DNA of 64,000 bases from Punica granatum (lineage: Eukaryota; Streptophyta; Magnoliopsida; Myrtales; Lythraceae): contig NW_022204303.1 of NCBI RefSeq assembly GCF_007655135.1, forward strand, positions 1 to 64,000, written 5' to 3'. Of this stretch, positions 22,901-35,334 are shown one piece after another. A model generated the notes under the pieces. The model had not been told where the DNA came from and ran no database searches. It saw only the letters and a list, made by a program, of their open reading frames with translations. Numbering within the stretch: the stretch's first letter is position 1; the number at the start of each line of letters is the position of its first letter. The position numbers and the translations under genes were made by a program.

Positions 22901-24593
22901 GTTCAGGTCTATCCTGGCCCCTCGGGTCCATCTCGGCTTTTAAATTCCAGTTCAGGTCTATTCTGGCCCCTCGGGTCCATCCCGGCTTTTAAATTCCAGT
23001 TCAGGTCTATCCTGGCCCCTCGGGTCCATCCCGGCTTTTAAATTCCAGTTCAGGTCTATCCTGGCCCTCGGGTCCATCATGGCTTTTAAATTGCTGTTCA
23101 GGTCTATCTTGGCCCCTCGGGTCCATCTCGGGTTTTAAATTCCTGTTCAGGTCTATCCTGGCCCCTCGGGTCCATCCCGGCTTTTAAATTCCAGTTCAGG
23201 TCTATCCTGGCCCCTCGGGTCCATCCCGGCTTTTAAATTCCAGTTCAGGTCTATCCTGGCCCCTCGGGTCCATCCCGGCTTTTAAATTCCAGTTCAGGTC
23301 TATCCTGCCCCTCGGGTCCATCCCGGCTTTTAAATTGCTGTTCAGGTCTATCCTGGCCCCTCGGGTCCATCCCGGCTTTTAAATTGCTGTTCAGGTCTAT
23401 CCTGGCCCCTCGGGTCCATCCCGGCTTTTAAATTCCAGTTCAGGTCTATCCTGGCCCCTCGGGTCCATCCCGGCTTTTAAATTCCTGTTCAGGTCTATCC
23501 TGGCCCCTCGGGTCCATCCCGGCTTTTAAATTCCAGTTCAGGTCTATCCTGGCCCCTCGGGTCCATCCCGGCTTTTAAATTCCAGTTCAGGTCTATCCTG
23601 GCCCCTCGGGTCCATCCCGGCGTTTAAATTCCGTGTTCAGGTTTATCCTGCTTTCTTTCGGGTCTATCCTGGCCCCTCGGGTCCATCCCGGCTTTTAAAT
23701 TCCAGTTCAGGTCTATCCTGGCCCCTCGGGTCCATCCCGGCTTTTAAATTCCAGTTCAGGTCTATCCTGGCCCCTCGGGTCCATCCCGGCTTTTAAATTG
23801 CTGTTCAGGTCTATCCTGGCCCCTCGGGTCCATCTCGGCTTTTAAATTCCAGTTCAGGTCTATCCTGGCCCCTCGGGTCCATCTCGGCTTTTAAATTCCA
23901 GTTCAGGTCTATCCTGGCCCCTCGGGTCCATCCCGGCTTTTAAATTCCAGTTCAGGTCTATCCTGGCCCCTCGGGTCCATCCCGGCTTTTAAATTCCAGT
24001 TCAGGTCTATCCTGGCCCCTCGGGTCCATCCCGGCGTTTAAATTCCGTGTTCAGGTTTATCCTGCTTTCTTTCGGGTCTATCCTGGCCCCTCGGGTCCAT
24101 CCCGGCTTTTAAATTCCAGTTCAGGTCTATCCTGGCCCCTCGGGTCCATCTCGGCTTTTAAATTCCAGTTCAGGTCTATCCTGGCCCCTCGGGTCCATCC
24201 CGGCTTTTAAATTCCAGTTCAGGTCTATCCTGGCCCCTCGGGTCCATCCCGGCTTTTAAATTCCAGTTCAGGTCTATCCTGGCCCCTCGGGTCCATCCCG
24301 GCGTTTAAATTCCGTGTTCAGGTTTATCCTGCTTTCTTTCGGGTCTATCCTGGCCCCTCGGGTCCATCCCGGCTTTTAAATTCCAGTTCAGGTCTATCCT
24401 GGCCCCTCGGGTCCATCCGGCTTTTAAATTCCAGTTCAGGTCTATCCTGGCCCCTCGGGTCCATCCCGGCTTTTAAATTCCAGTTCAGGTCTATCCTGGC
24501 CCCTCGGGTCCATCCCGGCGTTTAAATTCCGTGTTCAGGTTTATCCTGCTTTCTTTCGGGTCTATCCCGATTTCTTTCGGGTCCGTCCCGATC
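16964..24593. repeat. 49-bp tandem array, copy 2 (about 155 units, hierarchical)
   Basis: Same unit as array 1 but about 7.6 kb long. The marker variant CATCATGG, usually followed one unit later by CATCTCGGGTTTT, occurs 16 times (about 17463 to 23076) at whole-unit spacings of roughly 11, 8, 6, 10, 11, 8, 6, 5, 9, 6, 7, 6, 6, 10 and 6. The start-of-array fingerprint (CTGACCCC, AAATTTCTG, GTATATCC, CAGCTCTATCC) recurs at about 18720, an offset of 1712 bp. The terminal block CGGCGTTTAAATTCC...CTTTCTTTCGGG appears four times (about 23618, 24032, 24299, 24517). Confidence 0.93.
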
Positions 24594-24750
24594 ATAACTT
24601 CCGGCGCAATGTCCTGACACGTCCAAGTAAGGTACGAGCAGCAGCGGGGAGGGAACGGTATCAGAACTGTCGCCAGGCCCAAAAAGGGGATGCTTATTAT
24701 GGTCTTTGGCTACATCCTCTAATCGAGCATGCAACCAAAGAGGGGCAAGC
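24594..24750 (+). other. element E 3' UTR end and polypurine tract, copy 2
   Basis: Matches 11311-11464. The polypurine tract AAAGAGGGGCAAGC at 24737-24750 abuts LTR3. Confidence 0.75.
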
Positions 24751-27700
24751 TATCAGCACCCCATTTTGGTCCACCGGCTTCCCACACGAGGATTCCCAAC
24801 CGAAACCCGGGACACTATTCATCGCTCGGCAATCGGAGGCAAATAGGCGGGCACGGGGTCATGAACAATAAAGGAAAGCACGGTCCACTGAGAAAGGCGG
24901 AAGAAAGCAGTCAGAAGAACAGATGAACGAGGAATCCCGAAAACAACGGAGCTAGCACTGTGGCACTATTCATCACTGGGTCACCGAAGCACCGAAAGGT
25001 GCCCAATATGGGGCTCCAAAAATCCCTCCCATTGCCAAAATGACCGATGACACGTCCGGGCGCACTTCGGGGACATCCTGCTTAAGTCGGGACGCCCCGA
25101 TCCCCCACGGACGCCTTTTCTGATAGAGCTCCCGGGGTTTGCTCCACTGACAAGCTAATGGCCCCTCAAAACGGGTCTACAGGCGCCCAGGGACCACCAG
25201 GGCCGGGGAACAAGCTTCAGACAACCTTCCGGAGCTCGGCTCGATCTCCCGAAGTACGTTTCAGTGATCACGAACGCCTCCCGGTGAATCTTCGGGTATT
25301 TCCACGGAAAGCAGAGACCACAACGATCTCCGAGCACCTCACAATAATCCCTGAGCACCTCAAAGCATTCAGGGCACACTGAGAGAATCCCGGTCGAAGT
25401 CCCTAGGCCTTCCCGGGCCAACGGTCCCCGACCGAGGACAACGGGCCAACAATCCCCCACGAGGCAAAAGGATCGCCAAAACGAATGCAAGAAGGCACAA
25501 AGATCAATCGGAGGTCAAGGGGTGTTAAATTCCACGCCGAACGTCCAAACAGGGCAAAACTGACTCCCGGGGCTCCATGTTGCCCGAACGCTCGTTCACA
25601 CGACGTATGGCGATATTGGACTCATTCAAATCCTCGTAGTTCAAGCATTCCAAATCTTCAAATTAATTGGACATCGGAGATCGGATGCAAGCTCAATCAA
25701 GTCTCAAGCGTTTGCCGGCTTTTCTCCTAATCGGATGGGACCCACAGCCAAGCCAAGCCAAGCCATCAAGCCGCGGCTCAACCCCAAGCCACGGCTCAAC
25801 CCTCGGCTCGAATTGACAGCCCCAAGCCGCGGCTCAAGCCCCCATGGCCGGCGGCTCCAAGCCCTCCCCACCACACATTTTGAATTTTCCTCCCATCCAT
25901 CACCTCCCTCCATCCATCCATCACTTCCCACCATCCATCCATCACACCCATCACCCCTCTTGCTTCCCCTACACTCTACAAGACACAAACCCCTCCCTAA
26001 TCTTCCCTCTAATTTCGGCAGCCCTAGCTTAGGATTCAAAACCGCAATTAACCTCCTCTAATCATCCCGTTAGCCATCCCTATAAAGCCACTAACGTCAT
26101 TAGTTCTAATGACTTCTTCAACTTCACTCTCTCTCAAGCCAATCTCTCTCAAGAACTCTCTCAAACCTCAGCCCATCCCCTCACTTCCGTCCCCCCTTGC
26201 CAAGGCCGAAACCGGCCAAAACTGCCGGAAAACCACCCGGTATTCCGGTAACCACCCGACCCGACTTAGCCCAAAAATTCTCAAACTTCATAGCCTACAT
26301 ATTTCCTACCCCCTAAGTCCATTTCCGGACTTGGATTTTCGATTTGAGGTCCCCAAGACCCCGTTCCAGCCGAAATTGCAATCGGGTCCCGAGATCCTCA
26401 CCGCGCGCACCGAACACTAACGGCGTGCCATTTCATCCCACGACATCGGAGAGTCGTGCCATCACATTTAAAGGGTTCCTCACAACCCTCACCCTCTCTC
26501 GTGAAGAGGTGGTCACGATCCGAGGGCCGACCAACCGTGCACGACCTCCGTTTTGCCCATTTTCGCTAACCGGTTTTCTACGTTTTCACTGGAATTTCTC
26601 TCATCATTTCCGACTTATTCAGGGTTCGGCACGCTCGGAGCTTTCCGTGCCCACCTAGATCTGCCTCTTAGGAGTCCAACGAGCCCGACCTTGCACCGTT
26701 CCGTGATCGGAGCGAGCGTGCCAAGCCATTCTCCCGAGACTGCCGCTGCTGCCCACTTACGGGTCCCTCACCCGTAGCCGCCCATCCGAGTCTAGCGACT
26801 CCCACGGCCACGTCCCCGACTCCTCTCCTCGTACACCGAGGCTAGGTAACGTTCTTCCGCAACATAGGAGGGTTAGGATCTTCGATCTTTACGTACATGA
26901 GGTGTTTATGCACTTTAGAGGTTTGGAACGTATGAAAGTTTGCATTTTTCTTCCGGATCTATGTTCCCATGCACGCACATGCAACGTACGTCCATTATGT
27001 CCCTATACATGACTAGGCCGTGTTTGTATGATGTCCGAACTTGCGTGCCATGACGGGAAACGGCTCGAATCCGGACGGGAGAGGCCCTCTTTAGCCACGG
27101 ATGAGCCTCGGGACTCACGGCCGAATCTCTAAGGAGAGATCCGTGAGCTCCCGTGGTCTACCCGGGGCAAGGGCGGCCTCCTCCTTCCCGAAATGGGGCG
27201 GTTCCTATGTTTTTTTTATCGTTAATCGAGCGTAATATGATGGCATGACGGGAAGAGATCCGAATCGGGGTCGAAGGAATTTTCCCGACCCGCATGAGCC
27301 GCGGAAGCTCACGGCCCTCCTTGGGAAAAGGTGACCGAGAGCTTCCTTGGACCATTCGGGTCCGGGGAACTTTCTTCCGCCTCGAAATGGATCGATTCCC
27401 GTGCTTTATTCGTTTTTTTATCACTTGAGTTAACGCCGTCTTTGTTGTTTTCCGTTTAAATATCTCATTTGTGCATATTTGTATGACTTTATGTGATTAT
27501 GGTCACGGTGATATCAAAAGGAGTAAAACATGTGTTATTTACGCGCTTGACGCAGTGGGTATGCAAGGTAGGGCCTGAATTGATGTGGGATACCACCCGT
27601 GACCCAAGGCGGGTCAAGGGGGGCCTCTCGGCCTAATCCTTCGGAAAAGGGCCGAGCGCTCCTTGACCCCTCCCGGGACTAGGGTCGTCTCCTCCGTCGC

Positions 27701-29810
27701 TTCGCGTTCGATCCTTGGAATTGAGTGTATTCGTATCCGTGTCTCGTCGCTAGACGTGTGTTAATCTCATGATAAGTGAATGGATTTCGGATCATTACCC
27801 ATTAAACCGATGATGACCTTAATAAAGAGCAATAAACATCGAATAATTTCACAAACGGGATAAGCGGGACGTGTTACTCGGTTAATTAAGTCGCTTGGAC
27901 TAAATAATTGGATAAATTGATTATTAATTCGTAAACGCATCGATGATTCACGGAACGGCGAGAACGCCCTTTTCCACCAAAATTCACAATTTCAAAATGC
28001 CGAGACGCGTAACACGAGTAGAATTAACGTCTAGCGAGTACTCACGTGCCACGACTCGAGTCCGGGCCCAATTTGAGGCGGCCCAAGTCGGGGCACGAGA
28101 GTCCTCCTTGGACTCCTTCGTGTGACGCGATCTCCGATTTATACATGAACATCACAATTTTATTATTCAAGGGCATAATCATCATTCTTTGATTCACCGA
28201 TACCCTAGGCAATAGGAAGTCGGAAACACCTCGATCTATGGACGAAAAAGGGGCTACCCGTTCGGGCATGAGTCTCATTCACGCGGCCTATTCCGTCCAT
28301 TTTCGGTGTTTCCGTCTCCCCATTGTAGATTCAGTGGGGAGCATTTTATTTCAGTTGTAAAACACGAACAACCGGATTAATCGTGCATTTGGCCTAACCA
28401 AACACTAGCTAATGAATAGGTGGGATAATAGATCCCAATCTAGAGTCAAAACACGAGTTTGGTTAATTCGGTGAAACCACAGTGACACTTAACTGAATGA
28501 GAGTCATAAAACAAACACACACATGTAATTGGCTTAGAACCCCATCCCAATCCGCCACTTATGCTTGCCTAGGATAGATACATTGTTTGTTAAATCAACC
28601 CCGGCTAATAAACGGATTAAATCACGTACATTCGGCCTAATACACAATTCGTTTGTATTCACTGACACTTATCAGTTGTTATCAGTTGCTTTCTGTATCG
28701 TGTCAGTTACATCAGTTTTCCTCCGTTTTATTCTTGCTTTTGATGATTTATTGCGGTTCGGGCCCGAACCCATAGGTCACGTGTTGCATGGGGTCCAACG
28801 CCCCAAATCACCGAACACGAGGTCCAACGCCTCTTAACTCACCGAGCGCGTGCAACCCGAGCGCGGAATGGGATCTAACCTCGATTTACCGTCACACTCC
28901 GAATACGGCCTATGTGGAAGGCGGATTTGGATTGAGCGCGTGAAACGTGTTTAGATATCACCCGGGAGCTCGATCGGTCCAACGATTACAGTGGAAACAA
29001 ACCGGTTCTCCTGCAAATCGTCGGTTCGATTGGACCCGACCCCCGGCTCTTTGAGCCCGCGTTGCCTTAATTTATTTATCGGTTATTCAAAACACATGGT
29101 GAGCCGGAGCGGAATATTGGCCCAATGCAAACCGATCGGGATCCATTTACTTATTCATTTACACTTTGTAATTATTCGAGAGAACATTGTGAGGATTTTA
29201 TTTGTATGTTCGTTCATTCATTTGTAAGGATCCCCGATCGGCAAGCGAGAGGTCCGAGTATCAAATTGGTTAAGTTAGTCTATCATCACCAAAGGATGAG
29301 TAAGCTTGAATAATCGTGATATCGGTTCGCGCAGGGAATCGACCGTATTGGTCCGATGAACTGTAACGATAAGATAGTGAACCGATCCCTCGACACACAG
29401 GCCTACTCACCTTTCAGATTCTTGGCCCAACTCAATCAATTCATCGAATTTACGGAGTCAAAACGGGCGAGTCGAGCACAACTCTAAATCACGCGGTAAA
29501 TAAACAAAAATGATAAACCTAGCAAGCTAGAGTACCGAAATGGCGTGCGGGATATAGGCCCGCAGGTAATAGAACCCCCGAATTCGGAACTTCCGGTTTC
29601 GCACGACCATTGCCCTAGCATTTAGGTGTACCCCGTACCCCTAGACCCGAGTAACTTGCTGGCCCTCGACCTTCGGGTCGTAAAATGGCAAGTGGCGACT
29701 CCTTCTCACGTGCGTCCGTCGCGCGTCCCCGGGAAGGTGGACACTCCCAAGCCGCGTTTGCTTAGGCGCGCACATGCGTGCCCCGACGAGATGAAATTCG
29801 GGTGCGCACA
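24751..29810 (+). mobile_element. LTR3, 5060 bp, true 3' LTR of element E
   Basis: It follows a polypurine tract and ends GGTGCGCACA. The first bases are TATCAG, a G-to-A change of the terminal TG. The first 1.5 kb is almost identical to LTR2. From about 26300 the middle differs strongly from LTR1 and LTR2, and the last 1.4 kb becomes similar to them and to LTR A again, so it belongs to a different subfamily in the middle. TATAAAG lies at 26081-26087; the stem CCTCG/CGAGG plus CTAG/GTAAC is at 26827-26850. No coding capacity was seen; short ORFs (for example 28565-28837) have no recognisable domain. Confidence 0.8.
29544..29566 (+). promoter_or_regulatory. conserved LTR stem-loop, copy in LTR3 (one pair lost)
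   Basis: Same element, but the 3' arm reads CCCGCAGG, so one base pair near the stem foot is lost. Confidence 0.5.
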
Positions 29811-29962
29811 CCCGCTTATTAGGTACAACGTCCTACATATCCAAAGCAAAAAGGAGAGGGCCATATAGGAAATTCCATTTTGATCATTGCTATCAAACTG
29901 GGGTGCTTTTGAAATCTTTGATTGCATCCTCTACTCGAGCAAGCAGTCAAAGAGGGGCAAGC
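29811..29962 (+). mobile_element. 3' UTR remnant and polypurine tract of element B
   Basis: 152 bp of sequence unrelated to E's 3' UTR at its start. It ends in the family polypurine tract AAAGAGGGGCAAGC (29949-29962) directly before LTR B. The simplest reading is that element E is inserted in the 3' UTR of element B, whose remaining parts lie left of the window. Confidence 0.6.
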
Positions 29963-31892
29963 TGTCAGCACCCCATTTTGGCTCACCATTCCAAACGACG
30001 ATATTAGCAATGATCCAAGCCACGACTTGAGCAGAATACAGAAAACGGCTCGGCAGAGCAAGAAATCACTATTTATCCTCAAGTTGGCAAAATTGAGCAA
30101 ATGACCCATAGACATGACAGAAGGACTCTACGGGTCACCAAAGGGCAACAGAGCGACCAGAGAGCTCAACAATGTCCAAAACCGGCATTTTCAGTGTACT
30201 ACACGGACATCACTATTTTCCGATAGTTCGCTCGGTCGTCGGAAGATAGTGAATATTGGACTCCAAAAATCCACACCAGTGCCAAAAAGAGGGAAAATGT
30301 CTTCAAAGGCATTTTGGAAATCATCTGCTCTATACAGAACAATTTTCTGTATACAGACAACTTTTCAGTGGAAGTCCAAAAATGCCGGTTTCCTGGAGAA
30401 AAGTTAATTCCAAATATCAGACGAGGCCATGCCCCATCAGCACACAGAGTATGAACAACGCTTCAGATTGTCTCTTGGAAGTCACACAGACACTTCAAAT
30501 GACTTCCGAACGGCAAAACAAGCATACCCCTCTTCAAAAGAGCATAGCCGGAGAATGGTCTGATGGAATTACGGCAAACAAAGTTCATACCGCATTGCCC
30601 AGAAAACTCTAGCAGACATTCACAATTGGACAAAACAGACAGCAACACCCTTCTTGGTTTCCCGAGTAACCTCCGAAGAGCGGAAATGACCATTTTCAGT
30701 AGAAATCCATATCCGGAGGTCCTCTTTGGGGAAACTTGACGCCGAATGCTTACGTTACACAATGCTAGCCTTCTCAAGGCTCAATGTGGAATCGTCGGAA
30801 TAAATCACACAACTCATCTAGATCTCTCGAACAGTGCTTTAGAGGTCTCAGATACACTATTCAAGTCCTTGGAGGTCTAATCTTGACAAACAGAGATTAC
30901 AGTAATCTCCGGAGTGCCCAAGCAACTCAGAAGTCATCTTGAGAAAACTAGTCTCGGCCTCCTAGGACGTCTCCGGCCCCACGTTAGCATTACCGGCTTA
31001 AGGGATGATTGTTCACGTGGTTTGACAACTTATGCCAAAATGACCAACGTGAGATGCAGACACGAGATATGCTGTCAGAAGCGGACAACTTCGCCCCGAT
31101 CACTTGCAATGGGCGAAATCGGCTTCCGAGCCTCACACACATCCGGGACATTTCTCTATAGAAAATGTCAATCTTGGGCTCATTAACTCCGTTTTCACGC
31201 GTATACCGACAATTCGACGTTCATTTCGAACCACGAACTTCGAATACGCGACCAATCGAGACCCGAGTCTTTTCCCGGTTTCTCCTCACAAGCCGTGGGA
31301 CCTACGGGCTGCCCAAGGGCAACCGCCCTTTGCCCCAAAGTTTTCGGCCTTTTCCCCTTCCTCTCTTGCCCTCACCTAGCCCAAAATATCTTTGGTCTTT
31401 CTAGTCAACACTCAAGCCATTAACTCCACCTCCATTAATGCTTCTTGGCTCTTCCTCATCAAGATACATGGAGGACATTCATCCTCATCTCCATTAGGGC
31501 AACCGACTTTTGCTAATGAGGCCCTTAATGGTGCTTTGTTTTGCTTAATTGCTCATTAGCTTCACATATATATTGCATACTTGTGATTAAGCTAATCATT
31601 CATGAAGCACACATGATCTTGCTAGTTTCTCCCTCTAGAAAATGCTCTCAACTCCTTAGGAACCAGCAGCAAGCAAAGAACTTCATGAAAATCAAGAACC
31701 AAGCCAAATATCTTTGGAGTTTAGGTCGGGATCCATAGCGGGCACTATTCCGACTTATATCCAAAATTCTTCAAACTTCATAGACGACATGTTTCGGACC
31801 CAAGGATTCCATTTCTGACCCCAGTTTTTTAGTTTGGAGTCGTTTGCTTATCATTTTGGATCATTTCGGGTGAAGTTGGAGCTCTCGGGTGA

Positions 31893-32530
31893 ACAGTGAC
31901 GCGTCACCAGCGTCACCGAGCGCAGCCAGCGCCCATCACCGAGCGTCACCGAGCGCAGCCAGCACCCGTCACCGAGCGTCACCGAGCGCAACCAGCGTCC
32001 GTCACCGCGCGCAACCCGCGAGCGTCACCGAGCGTCACCAGCGCCCGTCACCGAGCGTCACCGAGCGCAACCAGCGCCCGTCACCGAGCGTCACCGAGCG
32101 TCACCAGCGCCCGTCACCGAGCGTCACTCGCGCCCGTCACCGAGCGTCACCGAGCGCAACTCACTAGCGTCACCGAGCGCAACCAGCGCCCGTCACCGAG
32201 CGTCACCAGCGCCCGTCACTCGCGCACGCCCGTGCCCGTCACCCGCGCACGCCCGCGCCCGTCACCCGCGCACGCCCGTGCTCGTCATCCAGCGCCACCC
32301 GCGCCCGTCACCCGCGCACGCCCGTGCTCGTCATCCAGCGCCACCCGCGCCCGTCACCCGCGCACGCCCGTGCTCGTCATCTAGCGCCACCCGCGCCCAT
32401 CACCAGCACACCCGTGCCCGTCACCCACGTACGCCCGCGCCCGTCACCCGCGCACGCCCGTGCTCGTCATCCAGCGCCACCCGCGCCCACCAGCTCCCGT
32501 CCGTGCCCACCAACGCCCGTGCACGTCCAC
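31893..32530. repeat. GC-rich short tandem repeats inside LTR B
   Basis: The left part repeats GCGTCACCGAGCG and CAACCAGCGCCC in mixed order. The right part repeats a roughly 45-bp unit containing CACGCCCGTGCTCGTCATC and CAGCGCCACCCGCGCCC. Proline/arginine/histidine-rich ORFs in several frames are repeat artefacts. Confidence 0.85.
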
Positions 32531-35053
32531 CCTTGCACCCGAATACCCTTTTAAGGGTTCCACCGAGTCACCCGACTCTCAAACACTTCCCCGACTCTTT
32601 CCTCGTATTCCGAGGCTAGGTAAAACACTTTCGACTTAGAAGAGTTAGGACTTTTTATATTTTTGTATGGCTATGGAGTATTATGGTGTTTTCATGCACG
32701 TTTCATTCGCAAGATTTAATTTTTATGCAATTTTACGTTATATGATACATGTACACTATCTTATGACTTGCTACCATGTCGGAAAGGGGCTTGGATCATC
32801 ATAAAGAAGACTATCCCGACCCGATTATGGCACATTAAGTCTCGGCCAACTCTCTAAAGGAGAGGGTTGAGACTTAAATTGCTCTTTTCAGGTTAAGATC
32901 GGTCTCCTTAGCCTATCCAAGTTAGTTTCCGAGTTTGTTTTATCATTATTGCATGCATGAAGCCGGTGTTATGTTATCTTTTTCCTTAATTAACACGTTT
33001 GTGAATGTTTGTATGTTTAAATGAGCTAAACAAATCGTGATAACGCCGGCTTTTGTTAAAAAGGAGTGCTATTTATCACGGTCGATGTTTGAGCATGCGA
33101 GAAATAATTAAACCACGATTAGGAAATCGTTCATGACTCGGATAGAGCCATGAGAACCTTCGGTCACCCTTCACAAGATGAAGCCGAGGGCTTCTTGGCC
33201 TTCCTTGGGTCAAGAATGAGTTCCTTATCTCAAGTTTAATTTGTTGATCGGATGATGTGAAGTTTTACTTCAATGTCTTTACGATTCCCATATTAAAATA
33301 TCATGTAAAGACTCTTTTAAACAAAGCATGCATGGATTCGAGTATCGATGACTCATTCGGGTCCATTCGGTTATGAGAGTAGTTTCGGTTATTGGACCAA
33401 ATTATCCTCGATCCTTATGGAATCGTCTTGGTCATCGAATCATGAATTGTTTTCACAATTAATGCATTCGGCACAACCCTTAAGCATTAATGCCACCAAC
33501 TGGTTAATCGGGACGCTCACACGATTAAACTCACTTCACACTGAGAAAGTTCACCCGAATTGGACGTTAACTGATAACTCGCGTCGACGAGTCGTCAAAG
33601 GACGTTGGTGCCCTTTTCAAACTTATCAATTTCAAAACCCGAAACGCGCTGTCCGATGTAGCATGGACGTCTGAAAAGGGCTTCTGTGTCTCAACTTGAG
33701 TTTTTACCTGATTCCAGGTAACTCAGGTCAAGATAGAGAAGATCTTTCTAGATCACTTCCGGACAGATCGACCGATTCTTTGGCTTTTTCGGGGTTCTTG
33801 CACAACCCTGGACGATCCAGGGATTTGGTTGACACCGGCTATAGGCCGAGGTGGCCCGCACTGCGATGTTTCTCCTTTTTTCTGAAAACCATTTCCAAAT
33901 AAAGGGCAAAATCGTCTTTTCACAATTCAGCGACACCCTTAGGGTTAGCATGACAGAAACACTACAGTACGGGATAAGAATGGGTTACCTGTTCAGGTGC
34001 AGGTTCATCTGCATAACCTTTTCCTATCCAACTGATGAGTTTCTGTTATCCTAACATAGACTCGGCTAACTAGAACGGTTTTCTCTGTCAGAAAACATGC
34101 GAAATGCTGATTAACCTTTCACTCGACCTGACCAAACACTAGATAATGGTTAGGAGGAATTCTAGATTCCAAATCTAGAGTCAAAACACGAGTTTGGTTA
34201 ATTCAGTGGTAATTCAGTGTCACAATACAGAACAACCGTAAAAGCAATCCGCACACATGAGATTTGACTCTCTTTGTCAAGTTCTCAAAACAAAGCCGAA
34301 TGCTAAAACGTTGGTACATGTTTGATTGTTTAGCATATGGCATTTGCTTGCAAAAACACCCCTGTGTTAATAATCTGTTAATTCACGTAAACACGACAAT
34401 AACAAACACTTTGTCTGTTATTAACATGTTGTTTGTTATCTTTCTGCACCTGTTTGCAATGCGGGTCGAGCCTGACCCCTAGGCCGAATAATATTAGGGT
34501 TCAACGCCCTAATCATCGAGCACAGGGTCCAACACCCTAATCAGCACTCACAGGGCCCAACGCCCTATTCAGTGAGAGCGTCTATTGAATTTCAGTTCTT
34601 CGGTCTTTTCCCTAAACTCACGGTGAGTTAGAGTGGAATAATAACCGAATGCAAAACGATTGGAATTCGACCCTTTTGTAATTTGTATTTATTGTTTTGA
34701 GAGCATTGTAAGGATTCTATTTGGTGCATTTATTCTGTAAGAATTCCAGTCGGTGAGCGAACGGTCCGAGAGTCGAATTAATCGAATCGGTCTAATGCTT
34801 GCCCAGACACAAGTAAATCCAAGATCTCGCGGTTCTAGTTCACGCAGGGATTCAACCTCCATGGTTCGATGAACTGTAACGCAAGATTGTGAACCAATTC
34901 CCTAACATATAGATTTACTTCTCTCCCGGCTTCTCAATCGACATCGTTTGGTTCATCGAATCTCCGGTGTCAAAACGTGCGAGCCGAGTGCAGCTTAATT
35001 CACGCGGTAAATAATAAAACATGTAAGCCTAGCAAAACAGAGTACCGAAAGGG

Positions 35054-35076
35054 CGTGCGGGATATAGGCCCGCACG
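35054..35076 (+). promoter_or_regulatory. conserved LTR stem-loop, copy in LTR B
   Basis: Perfect CGTGCGGG / CCCGCACG stem with ATATAGG loop, about 260 nt before the LTR B end, followed by a CGACC-TTCG-GGTCG hairpin near 35181-35194. Confidence 0.6.
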
Positions 35077-35334
35077 TAACATGAACCCCCGAACACGGAC
35101 TTTCCGGTTCCGCACAGACCAATGCCTTAACAACAAACTAGGTGTTCCGTATCCCTAGACCCAGGGTAACTTATCCGCCCTCGACCTTCGGGTCGTAAAA
35201 TGATAAGTGGCGACTCCTTCTCTCACGCGTGTCCGACGCACGCCCCCGCGGGAAGGTGGACCTTCCGACTAAGCCGCGCGATCCAAAAGCGCGCAATGCG
35301 GGCCCCGACGAGAGTCCACATTCGGGTCCGTACA

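Larger units (their letters stand above)
1..29810 (+). mobile_element. Tat/Ogre-type Ty3/gypsy retrotransposon E, 5'-truncated by the window, 3' region duplicated
   Basis: The parts in order are: end of the protease/G-patch-like exon, candidate intron, RT, RNase H, archaeal-type RNase H, integrase, 3' UTR modules, 49-bp arrays, polypurine tract and LTR3. A second RNase H between RNase H and integrase is typical of the Tat lineage (Tat, Ogre, Retand). The 5' LTR and gag lie outside the window. The 3' UTR is split by a solo LTR (LTR1) and duplicated, so the run reads LTR1, UTR, LTR2, UTR, LTR3. The left target duplication is not visible. The bases after LTR3 are CCCGC, and the sequence that follows looks like the 3' UTR of element B, so E appears to be inserted in B. 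Pol carries many frameshifts and cannot be active. Confidence 0.8.
29963..35334 (+). mobile_element. LTR B, 5372 bp, 3' LTR of a giant-LTR element
   Basis: It begins TGTCAGCACCCCATTTTGG and ends GGGTCCGTACA, then enters CRM pol at 35335 (GCAAG is probably one copy of the 5-bp target duplication). It shares terminal sequence, the mid-LTR stem plus CTAG/GTAA (32601-32624) and the U5 stem-loops with LTR1-3 and LTR A; the rest is mostly different. A weak TATA-like ATATATA lies near 31565. It holds a GC-rich repeat block at 31893-32530. An inverted relative starts at 60265. ORFs of up to about 160 codons lie in the GC repeat and are not genes. Confidence 0.82.

Noticed and set aside
16964..24593. 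CRISPR-like array or a repeat-protein gene on the minus strand
   Set aside because: Units are contiguous with no unique spacers. 49 is not a multiple of 3, so the apparent repeat protein (DPRGQDRPELEFKS-like) changes frame every unit and is often interrupted.
4738..29810. Three independent LTR insertions, or two full elements side by side
   Set aside because: LTR2 lacks its own target duplication and carries LTR1's right flank and a chimeric sequence, which independent insertions do not explain.
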